NCBI GenBank assembly: GCA_030998015.1
Contig: JARWMV010000234.1
Span: 992,001 to 1,056,000 of the forward strand
Direction: 5' to 3'
Source of the DNA: Ceratorhiza oryzae-sativae
Lineage: Eukaryota > Basidiomycota > Agaricomycetes > Cantharellales > Ceratobasidiaceae
DNA length: 64,000 bases
Shown here: positions 1 to 13,806 of the stretch, piece by piece
How the letters are laid out: each line of letters begins with the position of its first letter
Position numbering within the stretch: position 1 is the stretch's first letter
Notes under the pieces: generated by a model
What the model saw: the letters and a program-made list of their open reading frames with translations, nothing else
Databases searched by the model: none
Told to the model about the DNA's origin: nothing
Translations under genes and position numbers: made by a program

Positions 1-824
1 TGCTCTTCGCACTGGGCGGAAATAGCGGCGGCAATCAATTCCGCATATTGAGCTGGAGGAAGTGCGAGATCCAGGCAGAGTTGGTGAGCAAAGGCAGAAG
101 GGCTGATGAGAGTTTCTAGAAAATGGGTGGTGAGTCGACGAATCGCGCGTGCAAATTCTGGTACGATTGACTTGCGCAAAAAGAAAGAAAGAAACAAAAA
201 AAACAGCTATTTACCATTTATATTCCAGAGGAAGCTGTCACGGATCTGATGGCTGTCTGTATTCAGCTCAAGGCGAATAGGGACGTATACGGCGCGTTTT
301 GAAGCCGCTTCCGCCAGACGTGATTCGGAGCTATATAGGATAAGTAAATGGAACTAGGGGGCGGTATCGAATGATGCGTACAAATACTGCTGTTGGATTC
401 GGGTGGCTTTTGCTGGGTGTATAAACTTTGCTGGGGGTATAGTGCCAAGGTAGCTTCGGTCCAACTCCCCCGTTGCTCTGGTGGTGCTCGGGATGCCGGT
501 TGGTGCCGCCAAGGATGGCGTGGAGTTAGGTTCACCCTCAACGTCTACCGCTTCGTCGTCATCTTCTTCCATTTCAGCATAGTTGACTACTCCTCCACGG
601 GTGCGCCTAGAAGGGCCGAAAGACGCCGCGTGTGATACTGTCGGGGCAGGTTGAGTTGGGTTGTGATTTGGGGGTACAGGTGCTAGTCCGATGGGTTGCA
701 TAAGTAGCGTACTACCTGTGCGCAGCCGAGAGTAGTAAGACATATATGCAGTTTGTGCATGGGAATAAGGCGGAGCTGAATAGGGAGCATTTGGCCATTG
801 TCGGTTGCCCGGTGCGGGCTGCAT
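1..824 (-). CDS. SFH1: SNF5/SFH1-family chromatin-remodelling subunit (partial, 3' end outside window)
   Basis: Subunit of SWI/SNF- or RSC-type nucleosome remodellers, acting in the nucleus. The N-terminal part has a Pro/Gln/Tyr-rich start, then a short basic-acidic segment (RRTRGGVVNYAEMEEDDDE) typical of fungal Sfh1/Snf5, then the conserved SNF5 block with YVPIRLELNTDSHQIRDSF and DLALPPAQYAELIAAAIS. I chose the ATG at 824 because upstream in-frame codons have no ATG. Two introns can be read: 381-331 (51 bp) and 214-116 (99 bp); both have GT-AG ends and restore the conserved frame. The C-terminal SNF5 repeat lies beyond base 1. The start faces RAD4 across about 150 bp. SFH1 versus SNF5 cannot be settled from this fragment. 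Confidence 0.88.
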
Positions 825-975
825 GTTCTTGTCTGAAAGAGGTAGGAACAAGTACGAGCGCGTTCACAGCCACCAACGCTTAGCTCAGGGTCTAAGCTTT
901 TGGTTGATCGCGATGGGTTCATTGCTCCTTTGGCTTGCCACAACCGAGGGGCCAACTTTTCGTCTTTTGTCAACA
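825..975. promoter_or_regulatory. Short bidirectional intergenic region between SFH1 and RAD4
   Basis: About 150 bp separate the two start codons, so both genes must be driven from overlapping control DNA. No clear TATA box is visible. Assignment as a shared promoter is inference from the spacing. Confidence 0.55.
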
Positions 976-3900
976 ATGGACAGCTCAGACGAAGGTGACT
1001 GGGATGAAGTCGAAATTCCGCAGCTTCCTTCGCCTCGAGCTGAGACTCAAGCTATCGACGTACCACTTGTGGCGGCCGACTCGTATCCTCAGCTTGAACA
1101 TGACATTGAGATCACCCTGACTAAGATCGGAGGGACCAGCAAACAACAGCAGGAAGAAGCTGCAAGGTGGGGTTTATCTATTATACTACGAAATTATTAA
1201 GTATCCCTATTTACGAAAAGAAAACGCCAAGTGGCGGCACAAAACCGCCGAATTCGCCTCGAATCTCACAAACTACATGCCGTTGCTCTGCTTGCATCCC
1301 TCTCAATAAGAAACAAATGGCTGAATGACGATGTGCTGAAGGTATGTTCTAATGCGACGCCTGAATCGCTTTGATACATATCTTGGCAACAGGCTCGTGT
1401 GCTGTCTCTCATTCCTCTGCCTATTCAACATAGCTTTACATCCATTACCAAAAGTGCTCATCCTGATCCAGCTCGTCGGGGTCGCCTTTTTGAAACCGCT
1501 TTGTCACGCTTAGTCGACTGGTTTGCTCCGACCTCGTCTCATGCTGCCCAAAACTCTTACGTTGGTCGCTCGGGTGGATGGTTTCGGGTCAGGGACTATG
1601 GTCATATTAGGTCTCATACCTTTGAAGCTGCGTCTCTTAGGGCACAGGTTCTTGAGGCCCGTGAGGCCAAGCGGCAAGCCCGTCGAGCAGAGCGGGAGGA
1701 GCGTCGGGCAAAGCGAGCGCGAGCAGCAATCAAAGGCAAAGGCAAGGCTCGTGCTGTTTCGAGTTCAAGCTCGGACGAGGATGAAGCCGAGGATTTTGAA
1801 GGTGATGAAGGGACTGAATGGTACGCTCCAGAGGCCCTTCGTTCGGCCAACTCGGTCGCAAAGCATGCGTTACAGAGGTCGGGCACTCGTGACGTGGCTG
1901 CACTGGTGTTCGTAGCAATGGTACGAGCGATGGGGCTTCCTGCTCGGCTTGTCGGGAGCTTGCAGTGCGTTTCATGGAGTCTGCCAAAGGACATATCAGC
2001 CAAGCGAACCAAGAATGGCAGTAGTGGCGAAGCCGGAATACGTTCGGGACAGGCGCCAGTAGAGGATGACGTTGAGATGGAAGAGGTTGGAGCACCTACT
2101 GTACCGTCACCTATCGCTGGAGCGTCACGGAGTGCTGGAGGAGGCAGCGTGCTATCCAACGGTGCCTCTCCTTGCAGTGAAAGGCCCACTGGAGATCAGA
2201 GCGATGGATCTACATCTTTCCGACTGGGCGTAAAACGCAAAAGGTCTACGCTAGCGGAGAAGAACGATAAATTAGCAATCGATGATACCAAAGCTAGATG
2301 TCCAGCCAAACAGTCTGGAAGTTCGGACCAAGCAAGGAAAGACGTCACGAAAGGATCGCCTGCTCCTCCAGTAATCAAACTTCGCCGGGCACGGCCCACC
2401 GGAAACGTTCTCGGAAGTGCGCCTGCGACGCCATGGGAGTCTGGAGCAGGTTCAAGAGACACAGCAGCAGCAGAAGGTGGGTGGGCGTCTGCTGTCATTC
2501 GCAATAGATAATTAATTAGCCTCATTTCCTAGGCCCTCCAACCCTTTGGGCTGAAGTATTTTCACGTCCCGATGGTCGCTGGCTACCAGTTGATCCAGTA
2601 CGGGGGATAGTCAACCGTGCACGCGTGTTCGAGTGTCAGACCGGTGCCAATAAACTGGTCTATGTGGTCGCAATGGAGGAAGGTAAGCATCTGTTATCGC
2701 ACGTTTGCCCCAAGGTAGAGCGGTGCGCGTGTTTGTGCTGGAATCCATATGAGGAAGATGGAGACGCATGTGATACCTCTTGCGAGATGAGCCATATCAT
2801 GCTTATCCACAGAGAGTTTGCAGCCTAGGAAGTATGTGCCATGCTTTGACATTCCCGCCATTGTTTCCGTTAAACTGGTATATCCTTACTAAAACACACT
2901 CTTTTCCCTTTTCATACACAGATGGGTATGCTCGAGATGTGACCGCTCGCTACGCGAAAAATTTTGCCGCAAAAACAGCGAAGGCACGCGCTCGGATTGC
3001 TGCCGGAGGCAGAGGGGGCAAGGTTGAATGGTGGGATAGTGTGATGCGTGTACTCCGCAGACCCTACGCATTGGTGAGCACGGAACGACTTACGATGGAC
3101 CTTCAGCACCAACTCACATACCATCCAGCATCGCGATGACGTCGAGGACGCAGAGTTATCTTATCAACTTACCCTGGAGGGGCTTCCGAGTTCGATCGGG
3201 GCGTTCAAAAACCACCCGATCTATGCATTAGAGCGCCACCTGCGTAAGGACGAGGGGATTTTCCCGCGTACTGAGATCGCCCACTTCCGGGGAGAGCCTG
3301 TATTTTCACGCCAGAACGTACTCCATTTGAAGCCCGCCGACGGATGGATGCGACAAGGGCGAGTAATACGTGCCGGTATGCAACCGATCAAACAATCCAA
3401 GGCTCGTGCAAGCACTGTGCGGAAGAAACGAGAATTGGAGATGCGCCGCGAGGAAGAAGGCGAGGTGATGGTAGGCATGTATGCGCATTGGCAAACAGAG
3501 TTGTATACCCCGCCACCAGTCATCGATGTGAGTACCCCTCAGTGCTTCTGAATATCAAACGGCTGGACTGATTGGATTAACATATTAGGGCAAAATACCC
3601 ACAAATGACTTTGGAAATATTGATCTCTATGTCCCAACTATGTTACCAGCTGGAGCAGTGCATATTCCCCGTAAGCTTCTCTTCCTTTCAGCATATATGC
3701 AGTTATACTTAAGCACACCGCAGACAAAGGGTGCGCCAAACTTGCTCGTAAACTTGGAATCCATTTCGCTGAGGCTGTGGTGGGTTTCTATCCGTTTCCA
3801 TGCTGGCAATCAATGCCATTTTTTATGAACTGTTGACGTTGTCATCCCTAACACGAACCTGTTAAAGACTGGTTTCGAATTTCGCAAACGTCAAGCGACG

Positions 3901-4922
3901 CCGATTATCAGAGGAATCGTTATCGCAGCGGAGAACGAACAGGCATTCCTCGAGGTAAGCTAGCGGTTTCTGTGCACAATTTTTCCGGATGCCGGGCCGT
4001 CAGGCGATTCGTGGGGTCAGGTGCTTAGCATTCTACTCGTGCAGGCTTTGGCATCTTATACTCGCGCGGAAGAGCTGAAGGAGGCTGCAAAACAGCGGGA
4101 GCGGGTCCTCCAAAGGTGGACTCGCCTAGTGCAAGGTTTACGGATCGTCCGAAGAGTCAATGAACAATACTCGGCCACAAAAGGCCCACATACTTCAGGC
4201 ATTGATGCCAACTCTGGCCCAGATCCTACCGAGTCGGAGGTGAGCTTCAAAGTTGTCATAACGGCCTAATTCATGCACTGATCCTCTCACGTGTGATCAA
4301 CCAGGAACCTGGAGGGTTTTTGGACGATCTCAGAGATGTCGTCAAGCCTTACAACTTACCAGAAGCTCAGCAATTGGTACCCAAAGTTGCAGATGATGAC
4401 GACAGCGCCAGCGCCACTACAACACCAAGGGCCGCGGGGGTACAGCCCCTAACCGGTGTCGAGCATGGGATCTCGCTTGGCGATCGGGTCGAAGAGACAG
4501 AACCCGGGTTGGAGGATATTTTACATCAGCCAGAGGAGCTTCTGCAGTATTCAGGGCCGCCGCTGACAATGCAGCAGCTTGCTGATCTACAACCCAAGAT
4601 GCAGACTAGGGCCAATTCCGAAGAACTAAATTCAACAACCGATGAGGGCAGGCGCTCTACGCCGCCACTACGGCCACAACCTACAGGTCGACAACAGGCA
4701 ACGAAACCAAGAGTTACCAGAAATGGCATTCGGTCTAGAGTCTCACAATATGCAGCTGGGGATGCGTCTGAGAGCGACCGAGACGATGGCGAGTATATCG
4801 AGCGTGTGGAGCCAACGCGACCAGTGCGCGCATCACGTCACAAACGACATGCTCCACCTACGGCCGAAGGCTACGTCCCTCCAACCTCCACGCGTACTCT
4901 AAGGCCACGACGTAACCGATAA
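976..4922 (+). CDS. RAD4: DNA damage-recognition protein Rad4/XPC
   Basis: Nucleotide-excision-repair factor that, with Rad23, binds helix-distorting lesions in the nucleus and recruits TFIIH. Eleven exons join in frame: 976-1166, 1221-1341, 1393-2476, 2533-2682, 2922-3073, 3129-3527, 3589-3670, 3724-3779, 3868-3954, 4045-4239, 4305-4922, giving 1044 residues. Visible parts in order: acidic N-terminus, transglutaminase-like fold (LPARLVGSLQCVSWSL, then WAEVFSRPDGRWLPVDP after a long acidic/Ser-rich insert), BHD1 (YALERHLRKDEGIFPRT), BHD2 with VFSRQNVLHLKPADGWMRQG, BHD3 with GNIDLYVPTMLPAGAVHI and CAKLARKLGIHFAEAVTGFE, then a charged coiled tail. All domains expected of the family are present. 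Divergent with the SNF5/SFH1 gene; convergent with TRM61, with only about 115 bp between stops. Confidence 0.96.
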
Positions 4923-5037
4923 GTGCGCCAGCACCTCGTGATGAACGCTAGCTATCTTTGATCACCATAGTAGAACTTTACATTAATAAAGAGTACTGTC
5001 TTATGGCTATACTTTCTTAATCAATTATCATTCGTGG

Positions 5038-7050
<2,013 letters not shown>

Positions 7051-7593
7051 TTTTTTTGGCCGCCAGTTGCTGGTGAGTGTAGGAACACGCCGAATGAAAT
7101 TTGTTATTATCGGAGTTGAATCAGATCAATAAGCCGCGTCAAATAATCCCCTGATCGAACGCTTGAGAGCTTCACCACACTTTACACGTATGTCCCCACC
7201 TGGCCCCAGGCCGCACGTGTTTATACGTAACTAGCAGTCGTCTCGTTTCTCAGTAGGATGTTGATTCGCCTAGGAGATCGAATCTGTTTCGACTGGCCTC
7301 TGAATTCCCTGCCCCGTACCGTGGCAAGGCTGTCTGTCTTGCTATGAAGCTAAAATGCTACCCGTCTGCTCGGCGCGACACCCTGTATGCTGGATGACAC
7401 GAATTATTTGCACGCAATAAGCTTTCTAAGAACTCAAAAACAGTATACCATCGACTGCGTCCATATCATACCCAGTGCCCAGAGAGCAGGGGGTATAAGA
7501 AATCCATTCGCTCACTGCAGTGGTAGATCCGAGCCGCGACATCATCCTACCCTATCGGTCAAGCTAGACGAAGTCCCCAAACCCGGCGGCGCC
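7051..7593. other. Intergenic, TRM61-PAS gene
   Basis: Divergent spacer of 543 bp. I see no coding exon, RNA gene or repeat here; it should hold both promoters. Confidence 0.5.
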
Positions 7594-8886
7594 ATGAGCA
7601 ATTACTCTTTTTGTATGTGGTTCTCCCGATCAATTGAATTCGTCTAGTGACTCATTACGTACTGCAGGCTATATGCTCACGACGGCAGAAGTATGTGTAC
7701 AGTTAATCTGAAGGGACGTGTTGTAACGATGGGGTTTGGTATAGTTAAAGTTCGTCTATGTGTCCGAGTCTGTCACGGATGTGCTAGGTAAGCTACACTG
7801 GTTGTGGATGTTCTGTTTTCTAATGTCTCGTGCTAGGTTTTGAGGTGCGAGACCTCGTCGAGCGCACCACAATAGCAGAACTCCTCGACCCGGTCGAGAG
7901 CGATCTTGCCATCGCAACTATAAGGTCCGTGCATTTTCTTTTCTACAATCTATGATCTCCAGATTTATCCGTTACGGAATATGCTCCAGAGATACTGCTG
8001 CGAAGAACAAGGCTGCGTGTCTGTTATATCTCCAGCTTCTACATCGATCGGGTGGGTTCGTAGATTGCGTCATGGTATGTTTCTGGTGCTTCTCTCGTAT
8101 TTTCGTGTACGACTGATCAACCGGTTCAAACAGGCTCATAGTGCCGTGAATAATGTGAGCCTCGAAGTCCTTGGCAAAAACACCACCTAGACCAACACTT
8201 TTGTTTCACCAGGGACAGGTTATAGTTGGGAGTATCTCCCTGGTCCTGCCAGGGGACGATGGTGCGATTGAACGAGATGGGAGCGCCGAGGAATATGTCA
8301 GGATAGCTGATCCCAGCAACTCAGTTCGTAGAGCCTATGCTCCAAACGTTGACTGAAACTCATTGCAAGGATTTTCAGCGCCGAATTCTCTGGCCAATGG
8401 CCCAGCCTCCCAGGACAGCGCTCCTCTTGGACAGATTCTCTGCCAACTGCACCATCACCCACTGCACCAACAACGCTATTCTCAACACGGAAACATGCGT
8501 TCATCATCCTGGAGGAATACTTCGATATGTCGCTCACCGAGACGAACAAGCTATACGGGTGAGTCACCCAAATAACCAACTCCGACTCGTGACGAAACGT
8601 TGATTGACCGAACTCGTTTAGGCATTCATTACCGGGCTAAAGCGATCCGGAATTGGAGCGGGTAGTGGAGGCTTTTTGTATAAAAAATTTACGATGTGCA
8701 CCGATGGCCGAGATTTGCACGAACAGTAAGCCGAGATTGTATTTCAGTTGCTCCGCAGCCTCACGTTATTGATTGCTTAACCTTAGCTCTGAGCCCGAGT
8801 ATCCTCGACACGACGAGGTGGCGGTCAATACCGTTGGAAGTGCGACTTCGGATGCTCTCATATTGATTGTGAAGCTTGACCGGTGA
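7594..8886 (+). CDS. PAS-fold sensor-like protein
   Basis: Small PAS-domain protein, of a kind common in agaricomycetes, probably a signalling or transcription-linked sensor; ligand unknown. The coding start is split into tiny exons: 7594-7612 (19 nt), 7668-7690 (23 nt), 7751-7787 (37 nt), then from 7837. Joined, they read MSNYSF-CYMLTTAE-FVYVSESVTDVLGFEVRDLV, a classic PAS N-terminal strand and helix. Later blocks include VIVGSISLVLPGDD and a second PAS-like half with RFSANCTITHCTNNAIL and RYVAHRDEQAIR, AFITGLKRSGIG and a last exon ending SDALILIVKLDR before TGA at 8884. No GATA finger or kinase domain follows, so any output partner is separate. Middle intron borders (about 7925-8340) are approximate. 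Confidence 0.75.
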
Positions 8887-9186
8887 AAATTTCCTAGCTT
8901 GAATGCTATGAAATCTCCGCGCTGCCGTTCATGTACAAACGGGCAACGGACAGCGCGGATATCAAATGAAGAACTTGATATTTAGTCGTATTTATTACTG
9001 TATCGATGAGCCATAAACGAAAACCATTGTGTGATTGCTACATGTCTGAAAGATACAACAAGAACGACTATTAGGATAAAATAAGTATACAAGTAGTCCG
9101 AATGAGTAACGAGAGTCGTCAAAGTTCGTCATCGAATTAGCCCACGAAACGAAAAGCCATTGTTACCCGCACAGCCCATCCCCCCC
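8887..9186. other. Intergenic, convergent 3' ends
   Basis: 300 bp between the stop codons of the PAS gene and the gene on the other strand. AT-rich stretches fit 3' untranslated DNA; nothing else seen. Confidence 0.5.
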
Positions 9187-10754
9187 TTACCGTATGTCTT
9201 TCGTGCTGTCTTCTGTTAGAGTTGAAATCGTGCCAGCCAGGTGATGTTCACGCAACCGCTTGTTAATTAGCCGGGTCATTCTTCTTGGAGCTGAAGATCT
9301 TGGTGGTGCATGTGAGGTCGATCTGCTCCCATGAGGCAGAAACTGCATGGTGGGCGTATCTGAGAACATGGGACGGGTGACCGGGACCGGAGGGCGTGAT
9401 TTGACAATATCAGCCGGGCGAGACCGGTTGGGATTTTCTCTCATGTACCGTAGGGGTAACCCAACGCCGTGAGGCGGTTGAACATCCGCAGCCACGACCT
9501 CCATGCTGAGCCCATCAGTTTCGTCCAGGGCAGTATCCCCACTATGTTCAGATCGGGTACTTATTTGCCGAGCTGGTGACTGGAGGAGGGGTGGAAGCCT
9601 TAGGCGCCCAGGAGAATCTTCAGGTGTAGCCGGCCGATGCGGGGGCGTCGAGGGGCGACTGGTCTCGTGGAAGGGCGATGCGTGAGGAATAGGGGGTGGT
9701 AAAAAGGGCGATGCCGTGTGAACATTTTCATCGCGGGAGCGCATCTTGCGTGTTTTGCTACGCGTTGGGATGCGCTGTCTCCATGCGTTGACCCCGGCAA
9801 AGAGCGTAGGGGGGATCGGAGGCGGAGGTATATCCGGCAAGAGATTAGACTCATGAGACTGGATACTTGGTGCAGGCGAAGGTGCCACCAGTGGAGTTTT
9901 GGGGCGTGTAAGAGATCTGCGAGGAGGGGCTACGGGAAGAGATATCGGGATATCTTCCTCATCGGATAGTCGGCGCTTGAGTGGTTTGGATATCGCCCAG
10001 GAAACCTCGCCTATGATCTAAGCATGCCGGTCAAAGTCGTGATCTGGATAACTAAACTAGGGATTACCTCTGGAATAACGTATAGCGAGTTCATCCACGG
10101 CAGTTCCTCGGGGGCGATGTAACCGTTGTTTTGATGCTCCAATTGCAACGTTGCAGAAAGCACCCAGTGAAGTGCTCGTTCCATGATCGTTTGCTGCGCG
10201 TCGTTGTAATTATAGGGAGTGGAGATGAACGCTCGTGTCCATGCTGTCAGAATAATTCAGCAGGCCGCTGCTTGGTAACAGCCTGGCTACATACCTTTGC
10301 TAAAGCACCCAAAGGCCCACTGCTCGTATGAAGTGACAATAAAGAAATGGCACTGGTGTTCCTCGCACCGATCGTGAATCTAGCTGCGGGTCAAGCTCAA
10401 TGTTCTACCAAATATATATATTTCACTTACGAATGCCCAAAGCTGCTGCGCTTGGCCCCAAGGGCGATCAGCAAGCGTGGTGGGTGCATCGCCCGTGAAT
10501 TTGGGGACATAATTCCTGAGCTTCAAGACCCAAGGGGTTGGTCCTCATACTTGAGATTGTCGCTGGGAAACGCTCACCTCTCTCAACGAGCAAAAGGCTT
10601 CAAAGTCCTTTGGAGACAAGACCCACGGCTCTTGGACAAACGTCGCCACGGTCGCCCTGGGGGGCTCGGGATCGCACAGGGTTTGCGACGAGGTTGACCC
10701 AGTTGGCGATACGGATGATTCCGAATTCAATGCGCTTGGAGTCGACCACAGCAT
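9187..10754 (-). CDS. Uncharacterised conserved fungal protein with Pro/Ser-rich tail
   Basis: I do not recognise a named domain. Exons join cleanly to give a compact N-terminal domain with FVQEPWVLSPKDFEAFCSL, LRNYVPKFTGDAPTTLADRP, WGQAQQLWAFIHDRCEEHQ, FFIVTSYEQWAFGCFSKA, WTRAFISTPYNYND and ALHWVLSATLQLEHQ. The aromatic-rich body then passes through an intron (about 10070-10017) into a basic, proline-rich tail (KPLKRRLSDEEDIPISLP onward) that is probably disordered. The final exon runs to the stop at 9187. I chose the ATG at 10754 (MLWSTPSALNSESS) because it opens the frame that continues into the conserved core; an upstream exon cannot be excluded. The phrase VTSYEQWAFG suggests an uncharacterised basidiomycete family, from memory only. 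Confidence 0.6.
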
Positions 10755-12001
10755 TGTAGAGATCCCTCTGGCCAGGTGGGCGTAATTGCGAGAGGAAATC
10801 CATTGATAAGGAAGGTTGCAGAGCACAAGCTCGGTCGCTGCGAGAATAGTACGTCGGACGGCAGAAGCGACGCACACGAGGCTATCGCTTGGTGTATTAA
10901 GGAGTGTGGTAAACGGATTCTGGATGTGGTGGTGCTGAATCTGAGGGTTCTGTGCAGGGAGATTGGCATGAACTAATGAAAGCAATCAGATTAGATATCG
11001 ACAGACGCGGGCCAAGGTCAAACGCACAGTTTGTTACTTCGGGGCCCAATTCGTCTAGGGGCTCGATGAATATCAAGTTGCGGTGCGGGTTCGGTCGTTC
11101 GGAAAGCCGACCAAGGCGAGAGCGGTGTCCAGGAACTGGCATGTGCGGGGCACCCGGCCCGTGACGCAGTTCTGGCAAGACGGCGGCTTTGCAGAATAAA
11201 CTGGGGTTTTCGGACGGCGTCATAACAATAATAATAATAAGTGAAGAGCAGCGAACGACGTCGGATGATAGGGGAAAGCCGCCCAGCAGCAGGATGAGGA
11301 CGGGAAACGAGAGGAAGAGGTATAATGAGTCGGGAAGGGGTAGAGATTATGAACCGGTTTCGAGGTATCGTCTGAGCTAGGCGAAGGTCCCACTTCGAGT
11401 GGTGGACATGACTGCGTTGGAAAGCCGCCGGACATGCGTGGTTGGACACAAAGGGTGGCGGTGAAACTGAAAGCGCGTCGGCTCAGACCCAGAGGCTGGT
11501 GCGTCAAAGCAAAGCGCGAGGTGGCTTCAAGGACACGGACACTCTGTCAAAGGTATTACCCAATGTTCCGATGACTGTCGAAGTTCAGGTTGCCGACGAG
11601 AGCCGTGTGTTGCCGTGTTTGAGCCATCCAGGGTCTGGCGCTAGATGAGCTGGCCAGTCCCGCTCGCATGGCCAGAGTGCTAGACGCAGAGACGATCTCG
11701 GTAGCAAGCCGACCTGCTCTGGGCCGTCGGGCTGCAGCGCCGACCTGGCTATATGCACACGGGTCGAGCCCGACGCGCCCTGGGAGAGAGCGGGTGTGTC
11801 ACGTGACCTTGGCCGCGTCAACAAAGGACAGGATCGGAGGTATGTGTCAGCCACCGCGCGACGGACAAAGGGACGGGGAGAGGCGACGTCCACGCGCTGA
11901 AGTCGCACACCCTAACGCCCAAGCAAGCGGATATATTGGTGGGCCCCGGGCGTGTCTGCTCATCATCTCGACTTCATCTCCCCGTCTCATCGTATTGCAT
12001 C
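10755..12001. other. Intergenic, no supported gene
   Basis: About 1.2 kb of GC-rich DNA. Open frames on both strands overlap each other and show no conserved blocks or consistent splice sites. A weak TATA-like run (atatat, about 11931) precedes the small gene at 12002. Confidence 0.4.
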
Positions 12002-12409
12002 ATGTCCTGCTCTGGAGCTTCGTCTATCAACGCGTTCGAGCAAACATGTGTTTCGCCTTGCACTCGCTGCATTCCGTGCCCATCCAACGGCACCGTCTCC
12101 TGGCTGCTGGCGGCCGCCCTAGCAATGCTCTGGTCCACCCACACCAACCTCCTACCCCAACCGTCCCCCAAACGCCCCTCTCCAGCGTGCTCCAGCAGGT
12201 ATGTCGCTCGCCTCGAGTCTGGTTTCCACCCCCCAGGCTGACGACCCGCTCCCCCAGTGGTCTGATGCTATCACTCTCATTCCCTCTTGCATACTACCTG
12301 CTGCCCTCGTTTATCGCTAGCGACAACGGTAAGAGTCTAGCGTTCCCTGGATCGACGGGCCGTCCACTGACCGACCGTTCCCTTAGATCCAGCGTCTATA
12401 TGCATCTGA
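12002..12409 (+). CDS. Small putative two-helix membrane protein
   Basis: Three exons (12002-12198, 12258-12328, 12387-12409) splice with GT-AG borders into one 96-residue frame ending at TGA 12407-12409. The N-terminus is Cys-rich (CVSPCTRCIPCP), followed by a hydrophobic helix (VSWLLAAALAMLW), a Pro-rich loop, a second hydrophobic helix (LMLSLSFPLAYYLLPSFIA) and a short tail. Function unknown. Support comes from the matched frames and the hydrophobic pattern only; it could be a chance arrangement or the 5' end of a different transcript. Confidence 0.4.
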
Positions 12410-12784
12410 ACTCCCAAAACATCCTAGCGCGTCTTTTTGGTTTGCTTGCACCGTTCATTCACACTTACACTTTCCCTTCGGCGCTGTACATTTATAATTC
12501 ACTCTTTAGCACTCGTTGTAACCCCGCATCGTGTATTATTAGCTACATTCGTTATCTTACAACTCACTTGGCCTGATAGCACTCGCGCGACTCCGTAAGC
12601 TCAAAATAATTACTATACATAGTGGTCGTACAGTATGATAGTACAGCACCGGCTCAACGGGGGGGAGGGGGAGATAAGCATAAGGATCCAAAATCGAAGC
12701 GAATCTACAATAAAGGGCATAGACGCATACGAAAGAAAGGGAGACGCATAAATAAACGACTGCATACTCCATGTAACATAGTCC
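12410..12784. other. Intergenic, convergent spacer
   Basis: 375 bp between a plus-strand and a minus-strand gene. Contains a run of G at about 12659-12670 and otherwise AT-rich sequence; no gene seen. Confidence 0.4.
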
Positions 12785-13806
12785 TCAGTTCATATATTGC
12801 GCGTCCCCATAAATCCGACGAATGTGGCCAACCGCTCCGACCGTGCGTTTTTCATCCTTTGACCGTGGCGACTCGGCCTGGTGAGCGCGCTCCCACTGCA
12901 TCCCGATCTCCAGCACGCTCGGCATCGACTGGGGTGGCGCGCCCGCCGGTCTCGGGACGTAATCGTCGGCGCGAACTTCCCAGATCCGCCTACGCACAGG
13001 CGACTCGCAGGGAGTCGACAGTCCGTCGCTGATAGGGGAAGAAGAGGAAGAGCTAGACGACAGCGTGTCGTTGGTGTCCCGCGTATCGAGGGGAGCAGGC
13101 AGCGGTAGCCGAACGACAATCTCCTCCATCGAGACGTTGTCAGAGTCCGTCTCGCTCTCGTCGCCGTACGGGCGCATAGACGCGAAGCGGGGCACGGTCT
13201 TTTTGCTTGGTGTCGTTGCCACCCAGTTCATAATCCCGGGTGCCTTGTCCTCATCAATGCTCGATTCGGAGCTTGATCCGCTGAAATCCCCCAGCACGCC
13301 GTATGAAGGATGCTGTCTGGCGGGGCCGCCGGGTATCTCGAGGACCGTCGTGGCAATGGACCAGTCGCGATAGAGCGCACGGTTCGATGCTTGGCTCTGG
13401 ATGTAGCCCCTGAGGTGATCAACCGAGCCGGTAGGTGATGGACAATGATCCAGCGAATCCTCGCTCTGAGAGCTGAAAGACGCATAAGATAACGATGGCA
13501 CGGAGTCTTCCTCCGATACGCCAGGGCCAAGTAGGTCATCAACCTCGTACTCTTCAAGCATGGAGAACGTGGGACGTAGGCTAGCTCCAACACTCCGTGT
13601 CAGAGACGGCTTTTTGGACACGGGCTTTGAGGCTCCTGGTTAGATATCAGTTGTTAGAACGTATTTATGTTTGCAGCTAAACGACGCATACCCGACTTGG
13701 ACGTGGGGGCGTGACGTGGTGCATAAGGCGAGTGACGAACGGCAGCTCCTAGCCTACCAGAAGCTGAAACGCGCGATGGGGTGGAAGGGCATAGGTTGGG
13801 ACGCAT
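12785..13806 (-). CDS. Uncharacterised Ser/Asp-rich protein
   Basis: Two exons. The first starts at ATG 13806 (MRPNLCPSTPSRVSASGRLG) and ends near 13694 at PTSKSG; the second starts near 13635 with ASKPVSKKPSLTRSVG and ends at the stop 12785. The protein is low-complexity: Ser-rich and acidic patches, a run of Ser (about residues 220-230), several SP/TP sites, and short conserved-looking parts such as FSMLEEYEVDDLLGPGVSEE and MQWERAHQAESPRSKDEK near the C-terminus. No fold or catalytic motif is visible; it is probably largely disordered and may be a phosphorylated regulator. Function unknown. Confidence 0.55.

Noticed and set aside
179..203. A-rich run resembling a simple repeat
   Set aside because: Lies inside an intron of the SNF5/SFH1 gene, where it reads as a pyrimidine-rich stretch on the coding strand; no separate role.
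11668..12576. 302-codon plus-strand frame across 11.7-12.6 kb
   Set aside because: Arg/Ser/Pro-rich translation typical of GC-rich noncoding DNA; a different frame with clean splice sites explains 12002-12409 better.
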